Translations under genes and position numbers: made by a program
Notes under the pieces: generated by a model
Seen by the model: only the letters and a program-made list of their open reading frames with translations
Database searches by the model: none
Told to the model about the DNA's origin: nothing
DNA from: Desulfobacteraceae bacterium
GTDB taxonomy: Bacteria; Desulfobacterota; Desulfobacteria; Desulfobacterales; SG8-13
Assembly (NCBI GenBank): GCA_029287875.1
Contig: JARFQH010000154.1
Location: forward strand, 1-22,813
Length of the DNA stretch: 22,813 nt
Direction of reading: 5' to 3'
Shown here: piece after piece, positions 1-5,725 of the stretch
How positions within the stretch are numbered: the stretch's first letter is position 1
Layout: every line of letters begins with the position of its first letter

Positions 1-61
1 CGCAGTGATAGAGGAGTCCGGTTGTCAGAGCGCATAGCGCAAGCAGACGCAAGTGCTTCAT
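1..61 (-). CDS. Start of an exported protein (partial, signal peptide only)
   Basis: Only about 20 codons lie inside the window, read leftward from an ATG at 59-61. A clean Shine-Dalgarno GGAGG (complement of 68-72) sits 6 bases upstream of that ATG. The residues begin MKHLRLLALCALTTGLL: a short positive N-terminus followed by a hydrophobic core, typical of a Sec signal peptide. A cysteine follows soon after (LYHC), but the context is a poor match to a lipobox, so a lipoprotein is only possible. Nothing of the mature protein is visible, so no function can be given. It is transcribed away from the mvhD-metVF block. Confidence 0.6.
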   Translation of the reverse strand, partial: MKHLRLLALCALTTGLLYHC

Positions 62-160
62 AAATGACCTCCCTGGTTTCCACATTAGTTTGGAATTGAA
101 ATGAATGGAACCTAGCGAACTTTCAGTTCAAAATCAACATAACATAGCAGATATTTTTCC

Positions 161-187
161 TTGACAAGGATAATGGAAAAATATAAA
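161..187 (+). promoter_or_regulatory. Candidate sigma-70-type promoter for the mvhD-metVF block
   Basis: TTGACA at 161-166 matches the -35 consensus. TATAAA at 182-187 is a good -10, with a spacer of 15, which is short. Transcription would start near 194, about 175 bases before the mvhD-like ATG, leaving a long leader that contains hairpins at 216-233 and 260-298. Confidence 0.45.
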
Positions 188-215
188 GGTTGGTCCCCTT
201 AATTCATTGAAATCC

Positions 216-233
216 TTGGACAATGGCGTCCAA
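216..233 (+). promoter_or_regulatory. Leader hairpin 1
   Basis: TTGGAC and GTCCAA form a perfect 6-bp stem around a 6-base loop (222-227). It lies between the candidate promoter and the terminator-like hairpin. It could be part of a regulated leader, but no known riboswitch class was recognised. Confidence 0.35.
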
Positions 234-259
234 AGTTTATCGCCTTGGGTTTTTCGGAC

Positions 260-303
260 AAAGACGTCCCTATCTCCAGAGTAAGGAGGGGCGTCTTTTT
301 TTT
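260..303 (+). terminator. Rho-independent terminator or attenuator in the mvhD leader
   Basis: AAAGACG (260-266) pairs with CGTCTTT (292-298). The stem continues inward through a T-G and then CCCT/AGGG pairs to about 12 bp. The 3' strand runs into eight T residues (296-303). No rightward gene is visible before it, and the next gene starts 67 bases later. It is therefore either a conditional terminator in the leader of the downstream operon or the end of a short transcript of about 110 nt. Confidence 0.6.
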
Positions 304-369
304 GCTTTTTCATTTGGGCCAATCGATTTTAAACCATATTAGGTCCAAAAGAACACTAGGAAAAATAAT

Positions 370-780
370 ATGGGGCAAGGGTTCACACCAAAAATCACGG
401 TATTTCATTGTATCAACACCTTTGGCGAGGGCGATGCATCGCCGCTGGCCGGTGGAGAGGAATTCGAGTCCAAATTTGTGAAATTGCCCTGCTCGAGCAT
501 GGTGAAAGACGTGTTCCTTCTGCGGGCTTTTGAGGCCGGTGCCGATGCCGTGGTCGTCCTCGTCTGCCCGGAGGGGGCCTGTCGGTATGTCGAAGGGAAC
601 CTGCGGGCCAAAAAGCGCGTACGGTGGGTCCAGGCGCTGCTGGACGATATTGGCCTGAATGGCAAGCGGCTGTCTCTTTTCAACCTGCACCCGGGTGATA
701 CGGCGGCCGCCGACCGGATCGTTCGAGAGGTTCTGGAACAAGTGGCGGTCTTGGGCCGCAATCCGGCTGCGCCGAACTGA
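370..780 (+). CDS. mvhD: MvhD/FlpD-like iron-sulfur protein (hydrogenase iron-sulfur subunit family)
   Basis: This 136-residue protein resembles the MvhD/FrhD (FlpD) family, small iron-sulfur proteins that carry electrons between a redox partner and heterodisulfide-reductase-type HdrA. Visible family features are the LPC motif (Cys41), the stretch LLRAFEAGADAVVV, the double-cysteine motif CPEGAC (Cys66, Cys71) and YVEGN. There are four cysteines in total (14, 41, 66, 71), enough for one [2Fe-2S] cluster. The usual N-terminal CNWC-type pair is reduced to one cysteine (FHCINTF). AGGA at 358-361 supports the start. The next gene is metV after 106 bases. In acetogens MvhD is known with MetFV and HdrABC, so it probably passes electrons to or from MetFV here. 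No hdrA is in the window. The symbol is by family only. Confidence 0.8.
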   Translation: MGQGFTPKITVFHCINTFGEGDASPLAGGEEFESKFVKLPCSSMVKDVFLLRAFEAGADAVVVLVCPEGACRYVEGNLRAKKRVRWVQALLDDIGLNGKRLSLFNLHPGDTAAADRIVREVLEQVAVLGRNPAAPN

Positions 781-853
781 CCGGCCGGGAACAGTCGCTA
801 AATTATTATCACCATTGGTGGTCATCAACAGGAAGCGCTGCTTTCTTTAATAA

Positions 854-871
854 GAGACCGAATCAGGTCTC
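854..871 (+). other. Perfect inverted repeat between mvhD and metV
   Basis: GAGACC and GGTCTC form a 6-bp perfect stem with a 6-base loop, ending 15 bases before the metV ATG and just before its GGAG ribosome-binding site (about 875-878). There is no T run, so it is not a terminator. It could be a processing or stability hairpin that sets different levels for mvhD and metVF. Confidence 0.3.
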
Positions 872-886
872 GACTGGAGCCTAAAA

Positions 887-1555
887 ATGATTGTAGCAGA
901 ACAGAAATCGATCGCGGAAATCAAGGAAATCGTTGCCCCCTATAAGAAAATTTTACTCCTGGGATGCGGCACCTGTGTCAAAACATGCTTTGCCGGCGGT
1001 GAAGACGAAGTCGCCGTGATGGCCTCGGCCCTGCGCCTGGCCGTTAAAATGGAGGGCCGGGACATCGAAATCGAGGAGTTGACGGTCGAACGGCAATGTG
1101 AGGACGAATTCATTCAGGAAAGCGCCGAAGCGATTGCACGCAATGAATCCGTCCTGTCGTTGGCCTGCGGAGCCGGGGTTCAGGCTCTGGCGCGACGGTT
1201 CAAAACGACACCCGTTCTTCCGGGAGTCAACACGACGTTCATGGGCGTTCTGGAAAAACCGGGTCTTTTCACCGAAGAGTGTGCCGGCTGCGGGGACTGC
1301 AAGCTGGCCCTGTTCGGTGGGGTCTGCCCGTTTACCCGCTGCGCCAAAAAACTGGTGAACGGTCCCTGCGGCGGCTCGCGCAAAGGCAAGTGCGAGGTCA
1401 ATCCGGACACCGACTGCGCCTGGCATCTGATCATCGAGCGATTGACGGCCCTGGGACAGATGAACAACCTGAAAGTGTATCTTCCGCCCAAAAATTGGTG
1501 TGCCAGCCTTTCCTCCGGGCCCCGAAAACTCATCAGAGAGGATCATGAAATATGA
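887..1555 (+). CDS. metV: MetV, zinc/iron-sulfur partner of methylene-THF reductase
   Basis: A protein of 222 residues of the methylene-tetrahydrofolate reductase C-terminal family (MTHFR_C, MetV). MetV is the small subunit that pairs with MetF in acetogens and sulfate reducers and is thought to pass electrons to its flavin. The N-terminus has LGCGTCVKTC (Cys27, Cys30, Cys34) and an Ala-Gly-Gly stretch. The C-terminal third is cysteine-rich: C-x2-C-x2-C from about residue 132, then CPFTRC, NGPCGG and further cysteines to about 185. These are consistent with iron-sulfur and zinc sites. GGAG lies about 8 bases before the ATG. The stop overlaps the metF start (ATGA, 1552-1555), so the two are translationally coupled. 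Confidence 0.9.
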   Translation: MIVAEQKSIAEIKEIVAPYKKILLLGCGTCVKTCFAGGEDEVAVMASALRLAVKMEGRDIEIEELTVERQCEDEFIQESAEAIARNESVLSLACGAGVQALARRFKTTPVLPGVNTTFMGVLEKPGLFTEECAGCGDCKLALFGGVCPFTRCAKKLVNGPCGGSRKGKCEVNPDTDCAWHLIIERLTALGQMNNLKVYLPPKNWCASLSSGPRKLIREDHEI

Positions 1556-2496
1556 AGACCGATAGCATCAGTCGATTGCAGAGCATCTTGTCCGGCGGCG
1601 GCTTTGCCGTGACGGCCGAATGCGGCCCACCCCGCGGAGCCGATCCCGAAGTGGTTCGCAAGAAGGGGCAGTTATTACAGGGATGTGCGGATGCCGTCAA
1701 CGTGACCGACAACCAGACGGCGATTGTCCGCATGTCCAGCATCGCCGCCAGTGTCCATTTATTGGGACTGGGACTCGAGCCGGTCATGCAGATGGTGACC
1801 CGTGACCGCAACCGGATTGCGCTGCAGTCGGACATGTTAGGGGCTTATTCCCTGGGGATCAGAAATATACTTTGCCTTTCCGGTGATCACCAGAGCTTCG
1901 GCAGCCAACCCGACGCCTTGAATGTATTCGATATCGACTCGATGAACCTGCTGCGGACGGTCAAGGACATGCGGGATGACGGCAGCGACATGAGCGGTTT
2001 TGCGCTCAAGGAGCCGCCGCGGATGTTCATCGGAGCCGCTGCCAATCCGTTTGCAGACCCCTTCGAGTATCGGGTCATTCGGCTGGCAAAGAAAATCGAG
2101 GCCGGTGCCGATTTCATCCAGACCCAGTGCGTCTACAACATGGATCGTTTCAAACAATGGATGAAGATGGCGCGTGAAGAAGGATTGACTGAAAAGGTTC
2201 ACATCCTGGCCGGTGTGACCCCTTTGAAATCCGCCGGCATGGCCCGCTACATGTCCCAAAAGGTGGCGGGAATGGACGTCCCCGAGCACCTGATTCAACG
2301 GATGAGCGGCGTCCCAAAGGAGAAGGCGGCCGACGAGGGCCTCAAAATCTGCCTCGAAACGATTGCCGAACTCAGTCAGATCGATGGGGTTCACGGTGTT
2401 CACATCATGGCCATCGAGTGGGAGGAAGTCGTGCGCGATATTGTCGCGGCGGCCGGTCTCCTGCCACGCCCGCAGCAGGATGCTATAAAAGAGTGA
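1552..2496 (+). CDS. metF: Methylenetetrahydrofolate reductase MetF
   Basis: This is a TIM-barrel FAD enzyme of 314 residues that reduces 5,10-methylene-THF to 5-methyl-THF. That step belongs to the methyl branch of the Wood-Ljungdahl pathway and also feeds methionine synthesis. Glu23 in TAECGPP matches the catalytic glutamate of E. coli MetF (Glu28). VNVTDNQ, the FAD-contacting GIRNILCLSGDH, GAAANPF and GADFIQTQCVYN follow in the usual order. Length is normal for the family. It overlaps metV by 4 bases. With MetV and the MvhD-like protein encoded next door, it probably takes electrons from an iron-sulfur chain and not directly from NADH, as the E. coli enzyme does; this is inferred from context. 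Confidence 0.95.
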   Translation: MKTDSISRLQSILSGGGFAVTAECGPPRGADPEVVRKKGQLLQGCADAVNVTDNQTAIVRMSSIAASVHLLGLGLEPVMQMVTRDRNRIALQSDMLGAYSLGIRNILCLSGDHQSFGSQPDALNVFDIDSMNLLRTVKDMRDDGSDMSGFALKEPPRMFIGAAANPFADPFEYRVIRLAKKIEAGADFIQTQCVYNMDRFKQWMKMAREEGLTEKVHILAGVTPLKSAGMARYMSQKVAGMDVPEHLIQRMSGVPKEKAADEGLKICLETIAELSQIDGVHGVHIMAIEWEEVVRDIVAAAGLLPRPQQDAIKE

Positions 2497-2558
2497 CCCG
2501 CGTCGGCGGTCGACTGGCCCCTTTGTATTGATGTGTAAATGCGATTACTCTCAATAGC

Positions 2559-2614
2559 CCTTCCGGCCTCCCTTCGACAAAGAGAGGAGAATTGCAGGGG
2601 GTAGGGGGATTTTT
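2559..2614. repeat. Degenerate palindromic intergenic repeat
   Basis: The 174-base gap between metF and the next gene contains CCTCCC (2567-2572) facing GAGAGG. This is followed by GAATTGCAGGGGG and TAGGGGGATTTTT. It resembles the C-rich/G-rich palindromic repeats (CCCCCT...AGGGGG ending in AAATCCCCC) scattered through many environmental proteobacterial genomes. The match is from memory and the copy is decayed. No clear terminator or promoter was seen in the gap. Confidence 0.4.
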
Positions 2615-2670
2615 AAAAAGTCCGGAAGCCGACTGAAAATCGGTATCAATAGACCGTAACGGAGACATCC

Positions 2671-4083
2671 ATGCCTAAAAAGTATCAGATTCACACGCAG
2701 ACGGCGGCACCCCGATTTCACCCGATCGGCAAGTATGCGACGATCGAGTTCCGGGAAAACTGTGCCGGCAGCTGTCGACAATGCGTCAAGAAGAAGTGCG
2801 TTTACGATATCTTCAAAGAAAACGTCTTGCACATGAGTGCCATGGACGAGCCCGAGTACCTCTACACCTGCATGAGCTGCTTTCGCTGCATCCAGGAGTG
2901 CACGAAGGGCATATTTTCCCGCACGATCAACCCGGATTACCGCACCTTGGGCGACGAGTACTGGCGTGCGGACACGTTGCACCGAATCTGGTACCAGGCT
3001 CACATGGGTAAAATACCGGTTTCCGGGGCGGGCTATCGCGGTCCCTTCGTGGGGCCCGGTTTCGACAGCATGTGGACCGACATGTCCGAGATCGTGCGGC
3101 CGACTCGCGACGGCATTCACGGTCGAGAGTACATCAACACCAGCATCGAGCTCTCGCGCCGGATCACCCGGTTGGAATTCAACCCGGACCTGTCGCTGGC
3201 CTCGCCGGTTCCGCCGATTCAAGAGATTCCGCTGCCCCTGTTGTTCCAACCGGCGACGGATCTGGTCATAAACGAGCATGTCCTGCTGTCGGCGGCCAAG
3301 GCTGCCCGGCGGCTGGGGACCCTGATGTTCGTCAGGCCTCAGGACGTCACCGAGGCCTTGAGACCGTATGCCGACAGCTTGATCCCCTGCCTGACCCGTG
3401 ACGATTTCAAGGAGCACGGCGACATGATACAGGCCAGCCGGGTCATTGAACTGGCCGATGCCCCGGGGATCGAAACCGTCTTCGAGGCCGTCCGCCGCAT
3501 CCACCCGGACGTGGTGATTTTGGTGGGAATGCCGCTTGACGCGCGGTCGGCCGGCCGCGCGCGGGACCTGGCCAAGACCGGCGTCGATAGTCTGCATTTC
3601 ACCGCCGATGACCACGGCAACGAACGCGAGGCGCAGACCCCGCGGTTCTTGAAGGAAATGATCCGCGAGATCCACCTGGAGCTGGTTGAAAACGCCGTCC
3701 GCCAGCGGATCAATTTGGTTTTTTCGGGCGGGATCGCCATGGCCGAGCACATGGCCAAGGCCCTCATCTGCGGCGCCGACGCCGTCACGGCCGATCTGGC
3801 CCTGTTGATTGCCATGGAATGCCGCCTGTGCGGCCGGTGCCGCAACGGTCTCAGATGTCCAGTCGAGCTGGACCAACCGTTCGATACCGGTTGGGGCAGC
3901 CAGCGGATCGTCAACCTCATCGGCGCCTGGCACAACCAGTTGATCGAAGTGATGGGTGCCATGGGAATGCGGGAGGCCAGGCGGTTGCGCGGCGAGGTGG
4001 GACGGTCCATGTGGTTCGAAGACCTGGAGCGGGATCACTTCGGCCCTATTTTCGGAGAACGCAAAGTGTCAGGACTGGGATAA
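2671..4083 (+). CDS. Ferredoxin/FMN-domain glutamate-synthase-like protein lacking canonical active-site motifs
   Basis: This 470-residue protein has the same plan as the downstream synthase subunit. Its N-terminal region has two cysteine clusters (Cys31, 35, 38, 43 and Cys67, 70, 73, 77), suggesting two [4Fe-4S] clusters. Next comes a TIM-barrel region with the FMN-phosphate loop FSGGIAMAEHMAKAL (about 351-365). A further cysteine cluster (384, 387, 390, 396) occupies the position of the synthase-domain Fe-S site. Missing are SGGMSYGS, the TGEGG loop, the GAKPGLGG segment and the GGTGA loop, all present in the neighbour. It may therefore bind FMN or Fe-S but is unlikely to make glutamate itself. 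GGAG about 8 bases upstream supports the start. It ends 3 bases before the canonical paralogue. A structural or electron-transfer partner role is inferred. Confidence 0.8.
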   Translation: MPKKYQIHTQTAAPRFHPIGKYATIEFRENCAGSCRQCVKKKCVYDIFKENVLHMSAMDEPEYLYTCMSCFRCIQECTKGIFSRTINPDYRTLGDEYWRADTLHRIWYQAHMGKIPVSGAGYRGPFVGPGFDSMWTDMSEIVRPTRDGIHGREYINTSIELSRRITRLEFNPDLSLASPVPPIQEIPLPLLFQPATDLVINEHVLLSAAKAARRLGTLMFVRPQDVTEALRPYADSLIPCLTRDDFKEHGDMIQASRVIELADAPGIETVFEAVRRIHPDVVILVGMPLDARSAGRARDLAKTGVDSLHFTADDHGNEREAQTPRFLKEMIREIHLELVENAVRQRINLVFSGGIAMAEHMAKALICGADAVTADLALLIAMECRLCGRCRNGLRCPVELDQPFDTGWGSQRIVNLIGAWHNQLIEVMGAMGMREARRLRGEVGRSMWFEDLERDHFGPIFGERKVSGLG

Positions 4084-4086
4084 ACA

Positions 4087-5637
4087 ATGAAACAGACACC
4101 ACACATCACTCAATTACCGGAAACAAAAGAGGCCCGGTCGCGTTTTCGCAACACGATCGGCAAATATACCATCAAACGCAGCTCGCGCTGCATTTCCTGC
4201 GGATTGTGCGCCGAACTCTGTCCTTACGGGGTCCATCCCCGCTACGAAAAGTTTTCGAAGCCGCTCAGGCCGGTCGAGCACAAGTGCATCGGGTTCAAGT
4301 GCAAGGAAAACGACTACTACTGTATCGACCGCTGCCCTGAGAAAGCCCTTACCCTCAGGCTCAATCCGGTTCTGGAAACCCTGGGAGACTATCGTTGGAC
4401 GGCCGAAATGCTGATCGCCCACTGGGAAATGGCCGAAACCGGCAACCTCCCCGTGGTTGGGCTGGAGTACAACCTGGGATGCTCCGGCGGGGGATTCGAC
4501 AAGATTCGGTTCAGGTTGCCGGATCCCGCAGACTATCGGGATATCAGCGATGAGGAGATCGACCTGGGGCTCGATCTCAACAAGAGAAAAGACGGTCGCC
4601 CGGAGCGAAGGCTTTCGCTGCCGTGTTACAGCGGCGGCATGTCCTATGGCTCCATGGCCCTGACGGCCCTCGTCGGCCGGGCTAGGGCCGCGGCCAGGCT
4701 AAACACGCTCACCTGTACCGGCGAAGGGGGATATCCCAAGGAGTTCCTCCCATACGCCGATTACGTCATCACCCAGGTGGCCACCGGTTTGTTCGGGGTG
4801 CGTGAGGAGACGATCCAGTGCGCGCCGGTGATCGAGTTCAAATACGCCCAGGGCGCCAAACCCGGTTTGGGCGGGCACCTGTTGGGCGATAAGGTGACGC
4901 CCGAGGTCGCCGCCATGCGGGAGACGGTGGTGGGCAGCTCGCTCTTTTCGCCATTTCCCTTCCACAGCGTCTATTCGGTTGAGGATCACAAGAAGCATGT
5001 CGACTGGGTCAAGGAGGTCAATCCCCGCGGCCTGGTGTCGGTGAAAGTGTCGACGCCCACCGACGTGGACATGGTGGCCGTCGGCAGCTACTATGCCGGT
5101 GCTCACATCGTCCATATCGACGGCAGCTACGGTGGGACCGGCGCGGCGCCCGACATCGCCAAGAAGAATATCGCCATGCCGATCGAGTACGCCATTCCGA
5201 AGGTGCATCAATTCCTGAAGGACGAGGGGATCCGCGACGAGGTCTGCCTGATTGCCTCCGGCGGGATCCGTAACGCGATGGATGTGGCCAAGGCGATTGC
5301 CCTGGGTGCCGACGGTGCGGTCATCGGGACCGCCGAACTGGTCGCCCTGGAGTGCGTCCGCTGCGGCAACTGTGAGAGCGGTCGTGGCTGTGCCCGCGGC
5401 ATCGCCTCAACGGATCACGAACTGGGCCACATGATGTCAGAAGCCTATACCGAGCAGCGCATCGTCAACATGTACATGGCCTGGCGCAAACAGTGGTGTG
5501 ACCTTTTGCGGCAGTTCGGCATGCAAAGCGTGCGTGAGCTTGTCGGGCGCTCCGACCTGCTGGTCCACCTCGATTATCTGGATGAGGCGGAGAGAGCCCG
5601 GTATCAACCCGCACCGCGACAACAGCTGATTATATAA
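4087..5637 (+). CDS. Archaeal-type glutamate synthase, ferredoxin and FMN synthase domain
   Basis: A protein of 516 residues in the FMN-binding glutamate synthase family (Glu_synthase domain), which reductively converts 2-oxoglutarate and ammonia into glutamate. The N-terminus has ferredoxin-type clusters (Cys35, 38, 41, 45 and Cys67, 72, 79, 83). The synthase domain has all expected loops: CYSGGMSYGS (180-189), TGEGG (211-215), GAKPGLGGHLLGDK, SPFPFHSVYSVED, GSYGGTGAAP and the FMN-phosphate loop ASGGI (390-394). A cysteine set at 423, 426, 429 and 435 fits the domain's iron-sulfur centre. It follows the degenerate paralogue after 3 bases and precedes the amidotransferase gene, so all three probably form one complex. 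The gene could be called gltB or gltA depending on convention, so no symbol is given. Confidence 0.88.
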   Translation: MKQTPHITQLPETKEARSRFRNTIGKYTIKRSSRCISCGLCAELCPYGVHPRYEKFSKPLRPVEHKCIGFKCKENDYYCIDRCPEKALTLRLNPVLETLGDYRWTAEMLIAHWEMAETGNLPVVGLEYNLGCSGGGFDKIRFRLPDPADYRDISDEEIDLGLDLNKRKDGRPERRLSLPCYSGGMSYGSMALTALVGRARAAARLNTLTCTGEGGYPKEFLPYADYVITQVATGLFGVREETIQCAPVIEFKYAQGAKPGLGGHLLGDKVTPEVAAMRETVVGSSLFSPFPFHSVYSVEDHKKHVDWVKEVNPRGLVSVKVSTPTDVDMVAVGSYYAGAHIVHIDGSYGGTGAAPDIAKKNIAMPIEYAIPKVHQFLKDEGIRDEVCLIASGGIRNAMDVAKAIALGADGAVIGTAELVALECVRCGNCESGRGCARGIASTDHELGHMMSEAYTEQRIVNMYMAWRKQWCDLLRQFGMQSVRELVGRSDLLVHLDYLDEAERARYQPAPRQQLII

Positions 5638-5713
5638 GGGTTCACTCAAAAATAACGTCACCTTTTGGGCGCCTCAACGTCCAAAATTGCCAACTTATTT
5701 TTATCGTGAACCC
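5638..5713. repeat. Compact inverted-repeat element between glutamate synthase genes
   Basis: GGGTTCAC (5638-5645) and GTGAACCC (5706-5713) are perfect inverted ends of a 76-bp element filling the gap exactly from the stop codon to just before the next ribosome-binding site. Bases 5667-5689 match 14970-14992, on the opposite strand, at 21 of 23 positions. The terminal arm (5690-5713) matches 14792-14819. Both therefore belong to one dispersed family. The element can fold into a long mRNA hairpin. Confidence 0.65.
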
Positions 5714-5725
5714 CAAGGAGTAGAA

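Noticed and set aside
2551..4038. A 495-codon open frame on the minus strand opposite the glutamate-synthase-like gene
   Set aside because: Its product is rich in His, Gly, Asp and Arg with no family features; it mirrors the high-GC third positions of the real gene, which has clear Fe-S and FMN motifs.
5687..5725. An earlier ATG for the amidotransferase/GXGXG gene
   Set aside because: It falls within the 76-bp palindromic repeat, has no ribosome-binding site, and AAGGAG sits correctly in front of the ATG at 5726.
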